DNA of 64,000 bases, taken from Desulfohalovibrio reitneri (GTDB lineage Bacteria > Desulfobacterota > Desulfovibrionia > Desulfovibrionales > Desulfovibrionaceae). A program made the translations under genes and the position numbers. Each line of letters begins with the position of its first letter. The first letter of the stretch is position 1. This document shows, in pieces, positions 1-7,834 of the stretch. Under the pieces are notes generated by a model. That model saw nothing but the letters and a program-made list of their open reading frames with translations. It searched no databases and was not told the origin of the DNA. The stretch is taken from contig NZ_JOMJ01000003.1 of NCBI RefSeq assembly GCF_000711295.1, positions 2,057,501-2,121,500 on the forward strand, read 5' to 3'.

Positions 1-1351
1 ACGGGGCATCCTCGACAAAGCGGTTCGACTCCGCCCTGAAGAGCAACTCCAACTCGCCCACGGGGCCGTTGCGTTGCTTGCCGATGATGACCTCGGCGAT
101 CCCCTTGGCGGGGGTCTCCTTGTTGTAGACCTCGTCGCGGTAGAGGAAGACGATCATGTCCGCGTCCTGCTCAATAGCCCCTGACTCCCGCAGATCGGAC
201 AGCATCGGCCGCCGGTTGGAGCGCTCCTCCACCTTGCGGTTGAGCTGCGACAACGCGATCACGGGGATATTCAGCTCCTTGGCCAGGGCCTTGAGGTTGC
301 GGGAGATGTCGGAAATCTCCTGCTCACGGGAGTCCACCCGGTGCGAGGCGCGCATGAGCTGGAGGTAGTCCACGATGACCAGCCCCACGCCGCGCTCCCG
401 GCGCATCCGCCGCGCCCGCGCCCGCAGGTCCATGACGCCCAGCGCCGGGGTGTCGTCGATCCACAGGGGCAGCCTGGCCAGCACATCCCGCGCTCCGCGC
501 AGAGCGCTCCAGTCTGACTCGGACAGCCAGCCGCGCCGGACCCGGGACAGATCCACGCCTCCCTGGATGCACAGCATGCGCGAGGCGAGCTGCTCCTTGC
601 TCATCTCCAGGGAGAAGACCATCACGGGCGTCTCCGGCGACGCGGTGGCCGCATTCAGCGCCAGGTTCAGAGCGAAGGCCGTCTTGCCCATGGAGGGACG
701 CGCGGCCAGGATGATCAGGTCGGACGGCTGCAATCCGGCGGTGTACTCGTTGAGCTTGGCGTACCCCGTGTCCACGCCGGTCAACGCGCCGTCACGCGCC
801 GCCAGCTCGGCCAGATTGGCCATGGCCGCGTCGGCGAGCTGGCCGGTGGCGTGGGCCGTGTCGTCGCGGTCGCGCGCGGCGATGCGATCGGCAGCCTGCG
901 AGGTCCGGTCACAGAGATCGCGCAGATCCGCACGGGGATGCGATGCCTCGCGCGTCAGCTTTGTACCCACGGCAATCAGCCGCCGCAGCCCCGCCAACTC
1001 CGCGACCATGCGGGCATAGTGGGCCGCGTGGGCGCTGCTGACGATGGAGGAGACCAGCTCGGCCAGGTAGGGTTTACCCCCAGCCCGCTCCAGCTCATCC
1101 CCCAACTCGGTGGCCACCGTAATCAGGTCCAAAGCCATGCCGCGTTCGGACAGGCGCTCCATGGCCCGCCAGATCAGGCGATGGCGCGGCTGGTGGAAGT
1201 CCGCTGCTGTCACAATGGCCGCCAACTGATCCAGTTCGCCACGGTGAAACGCGCCGCCCAGCACGCCCTGCTCGGCATCGAGATTGGCCGGGGGCTGGAT
1301 GGTATCCGGCTGGGAGCTAGACGCCGGGAGAATACTCTCGGCCACGGTCAT
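1..1351 (-). CDS. dnaB: DnaB-type replicative DNA helicase, partial at 3' end
   Basis: The reverse strand encodes about 450 residues of a DnaB-family hexameric helicase and runs off the window. The N-terminal domain has the family's NLDAEQGVLGG motif (about residues 23-33). The RecA-like domain has a Walker A loop, ARPSMGKTA, near 217-225, a Walker B segment ending VDYLQLM, and the QDADMI region. DnaB unwinds DNA at forks and recruits primase. The ATG overlaps the stop of the preceding 33-residue gene (ATGA), which places the gene in the prophage early operon. The N-terminus is short and unlike usual chromosomal DnaB. Mu-type phages normally borrow the host DnaB, so a phage copy is odd. A host gene next to the phage is the alternative, but the coupling argues against it. 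Confidence 0.85.
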   Translation of the reverse strand, partial: MTVAESILPASSSQPDTIQPPANLDAEQGVLGGAFHRGELDQLAAIVTAADFHQPRHRLIWRAMERLSERGMALDLITVATELGDELERAGGKPYLAELVSSIVSSAHAAHYARMVAELAGLRRLIAVGTKLTREASHPRADLRDLCDRTSQAADRIAARDRDDTAHATGQLADAAMANLAELAARDGALTGVDTGYAKLNEYTAGLQPSDLIILAARPSMGKTAFALNLALNAATASPETPVMVFSLEMSKEQLASRMLCIQGGVDLSRVRRGWLSESDWSALRGARDVLARLPLWIDDTPALGVMDLRARARRMRRERGVGLVIVDYLQLMRASHRVDSREQEISDISRNLKALAKELNIPVIALSQLNRKVEERSNRRPMLSDLRESGAIEQDADMIVFLYRDEVYNKETPAKGIAEVIIGKQRNGPVGELELLFRAESNRFVEDAP

Positions 1352-1449
1352 GGGTGCCGCTCCCAATAGCGCAGGACGAGCCACACACCCGCCACCTCGA
1401 CGACGGCGGCCGCCACGATGACGAGCAGATACACATGCAGGTCAGTCAT
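1348..1449 (-). CDS. 33-residue single-span membrane peptide, phage early operon
   Basis: This short gene lies between two phage genes with overlaps on both sides. Its ATG sits inside the end of the 123-residue gene upstream, and its TGA overlaps the dnaB ATG. The peptide is MTDLH followed by a long hydrophobic stretch (about residues 6-27) and a charged tail ending RYWERHP, so it should span the inner membrane once. No family is recognised. The tight coupling on both sides is the main evidence that it is translated. Its role is unknown; a coupling peptide or a small membrane effector are both possible. Confidence 0.55.
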   Translation of the reverse strand: MTDLHVYLLVIVAAAVVEVAGVWLVLRYWERHP

Positions 1450-1813
1450 GGTGGACTCCAACAGGGATTGCACGGGGAGAGGAGCCCGGAATGGGGGACA
1501 CGCCCCAGTCGTCCAGCATGGTGCAGATGTCCGTGTAGCCGAGGCTGCGGCACGAACCATCGACGCGCTGATTGATGTCCATGCGCAGCCGCTCCACGCC
1601 GATGCGGTCACGTCGCTCGGCGGCGTATTCGTCCAGGACCGCCGCCAACGCCTCCCACGCCGGGACTTCAGTCCACGAATCGGGGATGTATGGCAGCGCC
1701 ATGAGACGCTGGCCGGTGTCGCATCCGGCGCAGGGTTCAGAGATTTTGCGCTGGGCATGCACGTGGCGCAGAGCGCACTCGCGAGGGGTGGAGGGTGGGC
1801 AGTTGCGGCGCAT
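1442..1813 (-). CDS. Unrecognised 123-residue phage early protein
   Basis: The start chosen is the ATG at 1813, which begins 2 bases after the stop of the upstream Cys-rich gene. The N-terminal part holds four cysteines (about residues 5, 14, 28 and 31), including a CAGC pair that may bind metal. The rest is polar and largely helical, with an acidic segment around ALAAVLDEYAAERRDR. The gene sits between the Cys-rich protein and the membrane peptide. I do not recognise the family and infer no function beyond membership of the early operon. Confidence 0.6.
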   Translation of the reverse strand: MRRNCPPSTPRECALRHVHAQRKISEPCAGCDTGQRLMALPYIPDSWTEVPAWEALAAVLDEYAAERRDRIGVERLRMDINQRVDGSCRSLGYTDICTMLDDWGVSPIPGSSPRAIPVGVHHD

Positions 1814-1814
1814 G

Positions 1815-2069
1815 TCAGCATCCCTTCGGCAGTCGGCCAGGCCGCGAAATGATGAATTCATCGCCCCGCTGGATGTCCTGCGGCAGAGCACAGCCGCGAT
1901 CGCATCCAGGGCAGATGCAGCTGGATTCCCCCACATCGAAGGCCCTCCAAAGCTGATCCTTCTTGGTGGCATAAGGACACGGCTTGTAGCCGCATTCGGG
2001 CACCACGACAGGAGTGCCGTACCGACCAGCCGCTTCTTGCACGAGTTGAGTCCGAATCTTGGCGTCCAT
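1815..2069 (-). CDS. Cys-rich 84-residue phage protein
   Basis: A GGGAGG ribosome binding site stands just upstream of the ATG. The protein has cysteines in a PECGYKPCPY motif (about residues 24-33) and in a CICPGCDRGC run (about 51-60), spacing that suggests a small zinc-binding fold. It is basic near its C-terminus. It follows the HU gene after a short gap with a hairpin, and its stop lies 1 base before the next gene. Function is unknown; a small zinc protein that binds nucleic acid or protein is an inference from the cysteine spacing only. Confidence 0.65.
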   Translation of the reverse strand: MDAKIRTQLVQEAAGRYGTPVVVPECGYKPCPYATKKDQLWRAFDVGESSCICPGCDRGCALPQDIQRGDEFIISRPGRLPKGC

Positions 2070-2119
2070 GCATCCTCCCTTCTAGCTGCACATCAGGCCC
2101 GGGCCACCACGCCCGGACG

Positions 2120-2139
2120 ACAGCCCCCGCGGGGGCTGT
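2120..2139 (-). terminator. GC-rich perfect palindrome after the HU gene
   Basis: A 20-base perfect palindrome (core CAGCCCCCGCGGGGGCTG) starts about 12 bases after the HU stop codon on the reverse strand. It can form a strong hairpin but has no T-run, so it may be an attenuator or an mRNA-stabilising structure that lowers expression of the genes beyond HU. Confidence 0.45.
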
Positions 2140-2150
2140 TTCGCGAGGGG

Positions 2151-2429
2151 TTACTTCTCGTTGACGGCCGCCCGGAGCCCCTTGCCGGGCCTGAAGGTCA
2201 CCACCCTCTTGGGCGCGATCTCCACGGCCTCCCCTGTCTGCGGGTTGCGGCCGGTGCGCCCGGCGCGCTGCTTGACCTCGAAGGTGCCGAAGTCGGTGAG
2301 GGTCACCTTGTCGCCCTTGGCCAGGGCTCCTTCCATGGCCTCCAGGGTGCCGGATACGGCCCGCTCGGCCTCGGAGTTGGAAATGGAAAGCATGTCCGAC
2401 ACACGGGTGATGAGTTCGCCTTTGTTCAC
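2151..2429 (-). CDS. HU/IHF-family DNA-binding protein
   Basis: This 92-residue protein has full HU length and landmarks: MNKGELITRVSD at the N-terminus, the GDKVTLTDFGTFEV core (about 39-52), a DNA-binding arm with RTGRNPQTGE (about 58-67) and the closing VVTFRPGKGLRAAVN. HU proteins bend DNA in the minor groove. The start is GTG at 2429 after a GGGAGG site. The gene lies in the early operon of a Mu-like prophage, downstream of gam. Mu transposition needs HU to assemble the MuA complex on the left end, so a phage-borne copy could replace the host protein. That role is inferred; a nucleoid or virion-DNA role is also possible. Confidence 0.92.
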   Translation of the reverse strand: MNKGELITRVSDMLSISNSEAERAVSGTLEAMEGALAKGDKVTLTDFGTFEVKQRAGRTGRNPQTGEAVEIAPKRVVTFRPGKGLRAAVNEK

Positions 2430-2439
2430 GGTATCCTCC

Positions 2440-2703
2440 CTATTCGTAGGTGGTTTGCAGGCCGCCGCTGTCCAGCGCATCCACGCGCTGGAGCAGTTCG
2501 GCCGCCCGAGTTTCCAGATCGCCGGGCACCGCGCCCCGCGCCAACATTTCTTTTGCCCACGCCCCGAAATCCTGGGCCAGACTCCGATTGCGCAGCGCCA
2601 TCCGTTCAGCCGACCGCAGAGCCTCGCGACGGATGTTGCCGCGTTTCTGCGGTGGATCTGGGGGCCTGGAATGCTCCTGATGAGGCGGTTCATGCACACT
2701 CAT
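2440..2703 (-). CDS. Unrecognised 87-residue phage early protein
   Basis: The ATG at 2703 overlaps the gam stop (TGATG) and has GGAGG upstream, so the gene is translationally coupled to gam. The first 25 residues are rich in proline, histidine and arginine and look disordered. The remainder is probably helical (residues about 26-80, with repeated Ala, Leu and Arg). No family is recognised. Position between gam and HU in the early operon is the only functional hint. Confidence 0.65.
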   Translation of the reverse strand: MSVHEPPHQEHSRPPDPPQKRGNIRREALRSAERMALRNRSLAQDFGAWAKEMLARGAVPGDLETRAAELLQRVDALDSGGLQTTYE

Positions 2704-3209
2704 CACGCGACCTCCTTGAACCCCTCCACGGCATCCATGTCAGGCACGACCCGAAAGCTGTCCTTAACCGTGCGCTTCAGGCCCAGCTTGGCGATGGTGG
2801 AGTCGTCCAAGGACTCGATGGCATCCCGCTTGGGTTTCTCCTCCACCTGGATGCACTCGTCACCCAGCCCGTAGGCGCGGAGCGACTTGAGCAGCGACGC
2901 AACCTTGTCCTTGGCGCGGGGGATGCTCACCGAGCGCACCAGCCGGTAGCCGATCTCGCCGTATGTCAGACGACGGGTACGGCGTTTGCTGAATTCGTCC
3001 TTGCGCGCCTCGCAGAACGCCTGGACCTGCGTCTCCAGCTGCTTGCGCTCGGAGCAGAGCGGGGCCATCCGCTCCTTGGCTCGTTCCTTGACGTCGTTGA
3101 TCTCTTCCTGGGCCTTGCCGTTGATGCGCTCCACCGCGATGTCGATCTCGCCCATGCGCCGCACAGCCGCGTCCACGCCGTCCCAATCGTTGATTTCGAT
3201 GTTGCTCAT
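2703..3209 (-). CDS. gam: Mu Gam-like host-nuclease inhibitor
   Basis: This 168-residue protein matches the Mu Gam family: an N-terminal start in EINDWDGVDAAVRRMGEID, a long coiled-coil helix (about residues 20-75, rich in Glu, Lys and Arg), then the IGYRLVRSVSIPRAKDKVASLLKSLR segment and a C-terminal domain ending in a FRVVPDMD motif. Gam is a Ku-like protein that binds double-stranded DNA ends and shields them from host exonucleases. A GGAGGAGAG ribosome binding site precedes the ATG. The gene sits after MuB and two small genes, as in many Mu-like phages. Confidence 0.93.
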   Translation of the reverse strand: MSNIEINDWDGVDAAVRRMGEIDIAVERINGKAQEEINDVKERAKERMAPLCSERKQLETQVQAFCEARKDEFSKRRTRRLTYGEIGYRLVRSVSIPRAKDKVASLLKSLRAYGLGDECIQVEEKPKRDAIESLDDSTIAKLGLKRTVKDSFRVVPDMDAVEGFKEVA

Positions 3210-3219
3210 CTCTCCTCCG

Positions 3220-3423
3220 TTATTGTTTCACCGGCTGCTGGGCCCGGGACAGAGCCATCGCCTGGATGACGCAGATCGGCGTAGACTCCAGCGCCTCGAC
3301 GATCTCCATCACCCCAGCCAGTTGGTTCACGGCTGGCCGCATGCGCTCCCAAATTTCAGGGGGCACCTCGCCAGCCAGCGACCGCAGGTCAGCCAATGCG
3401 CCGAGGTATTTCTCGTGGATCAT
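3220..3423 (-). CDS. Unrecognised 67-residue phage early protein
   Basis: The ATG overlaps the stop of the winged-helix gene upstream (ATGA). The protein is mostly helical by composition, with one cysteine and no clear motif. Its end lies about 10 bases before gam. No family is recognised. Such small genes between MuB and Gam are common in Mu-like phages and are usually of unknown function. Confidence 0.6.
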   Translation of the reverse strand: MIHEKYLGALADLRSLAGEVPPEIWERMRPAVNQLAGVMEIVEALESTPICVIQAMALSRAQQPVKQ

Positions 3424-4031
3424 GCCTCCTCCTCTTCGTTGAACCGGGCCAGGACGGTCCGGCAGTCCTCGATGATGCGTTGCCGCACGTTGGGCTGGTA
3501 CGGGTCGCGCTCCATGAGCGCCCGCACCATGCGGCAGGCTGCGTTGCGCACCTGGGCGAACGGGTCGGTAATGGGCTTGGGGGGGAATGGAGTCTTGCGC
3601 TGATCCCGCGCCTTCTGGGTGGCCCTGTACGCATAAGACTTGCCCGACTTGCCGTGCCTAGCCACGTAGCCTTCCGCCTCAAGCCAACGGACGTACTTGG
3701 CCACATGGGTGTAGGAGGCGCGGCTTACCTGCGACACGTCGCGGAACGTCCACCCTGGTTTTTTGGCCCGAATGGCCCGCCAGATTCGCTCGTACAACTC
3801 GCCGCCGCGGGTGGCGGCATGGGGGTTCCAGGTGTATGTGCCCCGTTCCACGCGGATCAGCTCCCGACGCTCCTTCATGTCCTCCAGACGCCGCCGCACC
3901 TTGGCCTTGTCCTGCTCGTCCTCCAGGCACAACGCCTCGATGAGCAGCCCGGCGGTGAAGGACTTCTTGCCGCCTCGGGTCAGCCCCTGGATGACGGGAC
4001 GCAGCTCCTCCATGGTGAAGCTCACGCTCAT
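3420..4031 (-). CDS. Winged-helix phage early protein downstream of MuB
   Basis: The start chosen is the ATG at 4031, overlapping the MuB stop (ATGA), which gives 203 residues. The segment from about 80 to 145 reads like a winged helix: an ELYERIWRAIRAK helix, then RDVSQVSRASYTHVAKYVRWLEAEGYVARHG as turn, recognition helix and wing. An N-terminal region (about 1-60) also looks like a small helical DNA-binding domain. The C-terminus is acidic (NEEEEA). The product probably binds DNA and may regulate the early operon or assist transposition. The exact family is not recognised. Confidence 0.7.
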   Translation of the reverse strand: MSVSFTMEELRPVIQGLTRGGKKSFTAGLLIEALCLEDEQDKAKVRRRLEDMKERRELIRVERGTYTWNPHAATRGGELYERIWRAIRAKKPGWTFRDVSQVSRASYTHVAKYVRWLEAEGYVARHGKSGKSYAYRATQKARDQRKTPFPPKPITDPFAQVRNAACRMVRALMERDPYQPNVRQRIIEDCRTVLARFNEEEEA

Positions 4032-4729
4032 GACCGCCTCCAGCTGCGATGCTTGAGCACATCCATCACCATGGCCTCGTCCACCGTGTCGGTATCCCGA
4101 GCTTTGGCCGCGTTCTCCAACATCTGGAACATGTTGCGCACCAGGCGAAAGTCGCCGTCTGTCTTCTTGACGATCAGCTTGCACTCCCGGGCGGGAATGC
4201 GCAGGTCAGCCGCGTCCATTCCGTACATGGCCACGTCCGACTCGCTGATCGGGCCGAACACAACTTCCTGAACAACCCGGCTCCATACCCGCCTCTGTTG
4301 GCCGAGCAGCGCGGGCAACTCCTCCTCGCCCACCAGGACGATGGAGGAGCCGGTCAGTTCGTGGATGTCACGCAGGTCGTTGATGCGGGCGACGCTGAGT
4401 TTGTCCGCTTCGTCCACGAAGATGGTCTGGGGTTCCTTGGACAGGGCCGCCACGATTTTAATTTTGCAGTCGTTGGCTGATCTGGGCCGCTGGCCGCAGA
4501 TTTCGAAACAGAGCCCCTGGAGAAAGGCGCACTGTGTCCAGTCCTGCCAGACGTACAGATACACGCCCCCATGCTCGCTGTAGTAGTTCTGTACGGCCAC
4601 GGTCTTTCCGCGCCCGGCTTGGCCCCAGCAGACGGCGATTCCCGGCTGGCCGTGCTCCATATCCTCCATGGTGGCCACGGCCCGCCGGAACTTGGAGACG
4701 TTGTCGGTTTCGATGAACACCTGCCGCAT
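4028..4729 (-). CDS. B: MuB-like transposition ATPase (AAA+)
   Basis: This 233-residue protein has a Walker A loop GQAGRGKT (residues 36-43), a Walker B segment TIFVDEAD (about 102-109) and an arginine-rich sensor region. MuB forms ATP-dependent filaments on target DNA, captures target for MuA and activates strand transfer. It is shorter than Mu B (312 residues) and lacks the long N-terminal DNA-binding appendage, as in many Mu-like and Tn552-like relatives. The gene starts 16 bases after the transposase stop, with an AGGAGG-like site, and overlaps the winged-helix gene. It acts with the transposase encoded just upstream. Confidence 0.92.
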   Translation of the reverse strand: MRQVFIETDNVSKFRRAVATMEDMEHGQPGIAVCWGQAGRGKTVAVQNYYSEHGGVYLYVWQDWTQCAFLQGLCFEICGQRPRSANDCKIKIVAALSKEPQTIFVDEADKLSVARINDLRDIHELTGSSIVLVGEEELPALLGQQRRVWSRVVQEVVFGPISESDVAMYGMDAADLRIPARECKLIVKKTDGDFRLVRNMFQMLENAAKARDTDTVDEAMVMDVLKHRSWRRS

Positions 4730-4744
4730 AAATTCCTCCTTGGG

Positions 4745-6868
4745 TTAGCTGGCCGCGGAAGCGGAATTCCAATGGTTGAACACTCGCAACAGCTTGGAAT
4801 AACGGGCCTCCGGGTAGTCTGGACTGGCTTCGAATTGCTCCATGAACTGAGCGTCTGACTCCCGCAGTTCGATGCCGTCGCGGTGGCGGATATTGAAGAG
4901 ATATTCGTACTTGGACAGTTCGTCGGTGATTTCGCGGACCTGTTCAGGCGGGGTGTAGGCGGGGCGGGAAGACCGGCGTGCGCTGGCCTTGGCCTGGGCA
5001 TCCTCAATGGCCAGGACTTCCGCCTGGGTGGGCTCGGTGTTTTCGGGCTGTGCTGTCGGGCGCTCCTGCCCGTGCTCGGCCACCAATTCCATGCGCCGCT
5101 GGGTCTCTGGGATGACAACCCGCTCCAGCAACGTCCGGCAATACCGACTGGCCTGACGCTCTTGCCCTTTGCGAAACTCAATGGCCTGCGTCAGATCGGC
5201 CACGTCCTGCTCATTACCCAGGATGCGCGCCGCCGGGTGGTACTTGCGGGTCTTCTCGGCGCAGCAAATGGGGCGTCCGTCGGTGTCGTACACCAGCACC
5301 CGGGCCACTTCACCGTCCGCGTCCAGATCCTGTGGATCGTATTTGACCGTGACGGGATGCCGCCGGTTGTAGAGTTCCGGCGCGTAATACGTGCGGCCGA
5401 ACAAGGACACGCCATTGCGCTGCACGCTCCGCACAGTCTTGGTCAGCATCAGGTCTCGCAGCTTGACCAGGTCGGCATCGCCCAACCCAGGCCCCCGCCC
5501 GTCCTGGAAGACCTCGAGCGGAGACTGGCCCGCCAGGTGCCCCTTTTGCGGCCGTGCGATGTACTCGTCGAAGAACATGGCAATGGCCTGGTGCGCCTCG
5601 ATCAGGGTCAGCGGCCGCGCCCCGGACTTTTCGTAGATGTCCCGGTGCACCTTTTCCCCGCGCAGCATGCGTGCGGGCTTGGTGGCGATGGACGTGCCGG
5701 TATAGCTGGGAGCCCACCGTTCCAACTCGGCGAACGTCCCGAAGAATCGTTCCACCGTCTTGGATTGGCCGTGGTAGGGCCAGGCGAACAACGTCTGGAC
5801 GCCGAGTTCGGCGAACAGGCCTCCCAACCCGGTTTCACGTAAGTCTATGTCGTTGAAATACTTGGACCGGAAAGCGCGGCCATTATCCAGGTAGGCCACC
5901 TTGGGAAACTTGCCCAGCAGCAGGCAGGCCCGGCGGAACGCGGCTGCGATGCACTGGGTGTTCTCGCTGGGCATGATCTCCCAGCCCATGGGGAAGTTGC
6001 TCCGCATGTCGTACCAAAGCACCATCTCCATGCGCTGCGGCTTGCCTGTGGTGGGGTTGATGATCTCGAAGTTGAGTTTGTGGCCGTCCGCCACCAGAAT
6101 GTCACCGACCTCGATGAGGCTGTAATCACGCTCAATGAAAAAGGCGCACCGGTCATTCCAGGCCTTCGCGCCTTCCCTGGTGTAGACGGAGTCGCCGTAG
6201 TGGTATGGATAGAAGTCTTCAAGCAAGAAGCGCCGTGCCGTGCGCTCGCTTTGGATCAGCTCGCCGCCCTCGAAAGCCAGCGCCTTGTTGGCCTCCCGGT
6301 AGGCGCTGGCGATGGAGGGCTGGCCGGGCTGGAGCCAGAAGCGGATCAACATTTGCTTCTGGTGCTCGGTCAGTCGCCTGGAGCCCTTGCGCGTCAGGCC
6401 CCGCTTGTCAGCAACAGCGGCCAATCCGCCCCGCTCGGCTGATTTCTTCCAGCGCTCCAGAGTCTTCCAGCTGACTTTGGGGCCGATGGTCTCCAGCAAC
6501 TGCGGCCACATTCCGACCTGATAAGCACGGATGAACGACTCGCGCTGCTCGACCCCCTTCCCCTGCTTGGCCAGCCAATCCAGGTACAGATTCACCAGGT
6601 CCAACCGCGCCGCCGCCACACGCTTCCGCCGATCATCCAGTTGAACCGACGTCCCGGAGGCGTTTTCTGCCGTGGACTCCTTGGCCTCATGGAGCTTGAG
6701 TTTTTGCAAGACATCCTTCGGGAGACCCGAGACCGGGTAGACATAGCCTCCGCCACGCTGGGGCTTAGGTGTACGCGGCCATGACTCACGCTTAGCCCTT
6801 TTGTGGACTGCCTGGACTGTAACGCCAAGCGCGACCGCAATATCTTTCAATGCCAAGGCCCTATTCAT
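4745..6868 (-). CDS. A: MuA-like DDE transposase
   Basis: The ATG at 6868 with a GAGAGG site gives 707 residues, close to Mu A (663). The N-terminal residues 1-60 form a Mu-type winged helix for end binding. The RNase H-like core carries the catalytic triad: D261 (ILVADGHK), D328 (AYLDNGRAF) and E373 (SKTVERFFG), spaced like D269, D336 and E392 of Mu A. A beta-barrel domain follows (about 455-530), and a charged C-terminal region is the expected MuB contact. The enzyme cuts the phage ends and joins them to target DNA, driving integration and replicative transposition. All key residues are present, so the gene looks functional. Confidence 0.96.
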   Translation of the reverse strand: MNRALALKDIAVALGVTVQAVHKRAKRESWPRTPKPQRGGGYVYPVSGLPKDVLQKLKLHEAKESTAENASGTSVQLDDRRKRVAAARLDLVNLYLDWLAKQGKGVEQRESFIRAYQVGMWPQLLETIGPKVSWKTLERWKKSAERGGLAAVADKRGLTRKGSRRLTEHQKQMLIRFWLQPGQPSIASAYREANKALAFEGGELIQSERTARRFLLEDFYPYHYGDSVYTREGAKAWNDRCAFFIERDYSLIEVGDILVADGHKLNFEIINPTTGKPQRMEMVLWYDMRSNFPMGWEIMPSENTQCIAAAFRRACLLLGKFPKVAYLDNGRAFRSKYFNDIDLRETGLGGLFAELGVQTLFAWPYHGQSKTVERFFGTFAELERWAPSYTGTSIATKPARMLRGEKVHRDIYEKSGARPLTLIEAHQAIAMFFDEYIARPQKGHLAGQSPLEVFQDGRGPGLGDADLVKLRDLMLTKTVRSVQRNGVSLFGRTYYAPELYNRRHPVTVKYDPQDLDADGEVARVLVYDTDGRPICCAEKTRKYHPAARILGNEQDVADLTQAIEFRKGQERQASRYCRTLLERVVIPETQRRMELVAEHGQERPTAQPENTEPTQAEVLAIEDAQAKASARRSSRPAYTPPEQVREITDELSKYEYLFNIRHRDGIELRESDAQFMEQFEASPDYPEARYSKLLRVFNHWNSASAAS

Positions 6869-6914
6869 GGTGCTACCTCTCAGTTCTCCTTCGAGCGGCA
6901 CAAAGCCAGAATCC

Positions 6915-7190
6915 TCACGCCGCCTCGTCCTGCATGTCTTCGGGCAAGGCTAGGTATTTCGTTGGGCAGCCCAGGTGACGCAGCAACTCCAAAACCTTCC
7001 TATGGTTCCTCGCGCCCCGGATGGTGTGGCTCACCGCGGAAGGAGTGACGCCAAGCTCTCCAGCCAAATCCTTGATCGTGTATCCCTGGTTGTTCAGCCA
7101 TCTGCGGATATCCCAGGGACGCCGCTCACGCCCGGAGCCGATGGGGTGAGTGAGCTTTTTCCTCCGACGCGCAATTCGGACTTCCTTCAT
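6915..7190 (-). CDS. Ner-like helix-turn-helix regulator
   Basis: This 91-residue protein is basic at the N-terminus (ARRRKKL) and has a lambda-repressor-type helix-turn-helix at about residues 36-60 (TIKDLAGELGVTPSAVSHTIRG). It stands immediately upstream of the transposase gene, the place of Ner in Mu, where Ner lowers early and repressor transcription. The ATG overlaps the stop of the 142-residue gene upstream. Assignment as the Ner counterpart rests on position and fold, since the sequence itself is divergent. Confidence 0.75.
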   Translation of the reverse strand: MKEVRIARRRKKLTHPIGSGRERRPWDIRRWLNNQGYTIKDLAGELGVTPSAVSHTIRGARNHRKVLELLRHLGCPTKYLALPEDMQDEAA

Positions 7191-7615
7191 AGTTCCGCCT
7201 CGATGTGCTTTTTCTTTTTCTGCAAGGCTTTGATTTGTGCCTCGATCTCCGCTCGCTCCAGTAGCTTCGCCTGCCGTTCATCGACCAACTGGGCGCCGAG
7301 AGGCGCGCAAAGCGCCTGAATCGGACGCAGGTCGTCGACCACCCGACAAAAAACCACGAGTGCCCTGACGCTCGGATAGTGTTCGGCGTACGGGTTGAGC
7401 CATTTCTCCAGGGTTGCGGTCGAAAGGCGCTGCGTGTTGCCGCCGTTCAAGCGAACACCATGGTTGGACGCCAACTCATTCATTTTGTCGCAGATTTGTT
7501 CCCGAGACAGTGGACTGGCCTTGGCGGCCTGGTGCATTGCCCGCTTGACCGCCGGGACCACATCAAGGCCCGGACCGAACAAGGAGAGTTGGTTGGGGTC
7601 CGAGTGTCTGCTCAT
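7187..7615 (-). CDS. First early-operon protein of the prophage, unrecognised (142 residues)
   Basis: This is the first gene leftwards from the repressor-early control region, so it should be transcribed first. I chose the ATG at 7615; a TTG at 7639 is an alternative. It contains a SREQICDKMNELA segment and a RLSTATLEKWLNP segment that resemble small helical DNA-binding or helix-turn-helix units (about residues 38-80). The C-terminus is a basic coiled coil ending in KALQKKKKHIEAEL. It overlaps the Ner-like gene (ATGA). A regulatory role is inferred from position and fold; no family is named. Confidence 0.65.
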   Translation of the reverse strand: MSRHSDPNQLSLFGPGLDVVPAVKRAMHQAAKASPLSREQICDKMNELASNHGVRLNGGNTQRLSTATLEKWLNPYAEHYPSVRALVVFCRVVDDLRPIQALCAPLGAQLVDERQAKLLERAEIEAQIKALQKKKKHIEAEL

Positions 7616-7741
7616 TGGTGTCCGGTCATTTCGTGACAACAGATGTTGAACTCGCTATGTTTGCACGGCTATGGTCAGCCCATGTCGCGCATTGCGTGAC
7701 CAACGCTGAGGTCGTTTTTATACCTGAACTCACACGGAGTC

Positions 7742-7757
7742 AACCTTTGGTAAGGTT
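7742..7757. promoter_or_regulatory. Inverted repeat, candidate operator
   Basis: AACCTT and AAGGTT form a perfect 6-base inverted repeat around TGGT. It lies midway between the two divergent genes. A related perfect palindrome, AGGTTTGCAAACCT, occurs inside the repressor gene at about 8095-8108 and could be a further site for the same protein. Confidence 0.45.
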
Positions 7758-7800
7758 AAAAGTTGGTCGCGTAAAACCTGAAATCCACACGGTTGGAATA

Positions 7801-7818
7801 ATTGGCAATAGTGCCAAT
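7801..7818. promoter_or_regulatory. Inverted repeat next to the repressor start, candidate operator
   Basis: ATTGGCA and TGCCAAT form a perfect 7-base inverted repeat around ATAG, ending 16 bases before the repressor ATG. Its position suits autoregulation of the repressor gene. Confidence 0.5.
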
Positions 7819-7834
7819 CTCCGGGGTTTAGCCG

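Larger units (their letters stand above)
7616..7834. promoter_or_regulatory. Divergent control region between repressor and early operon
   Basis: The 219 bases between the early operon and the repressor gene are AT-richer than their surroundings and hold several repeats. ACCTGAA..CACACGG occurs twice in direct orientation (7722-7737 and 7776-7792, 54 bases apart). Two inverted repeats lie at 7742-7757 and 7801-7818. These are the expected repressor and Ner operators and must overlap the two divergent promoters, though I cannot place -10 and -35 boxes with confidence. Confidence 0.65.

Noticed and set aside
1572-3269. A 565-codon forward open frame across the phage small genes.
   Set aside because: It is antisense to Gam, HU and the small early genes, which have ribosome binding sites and recognisable families. 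The translated product has no domain I know.
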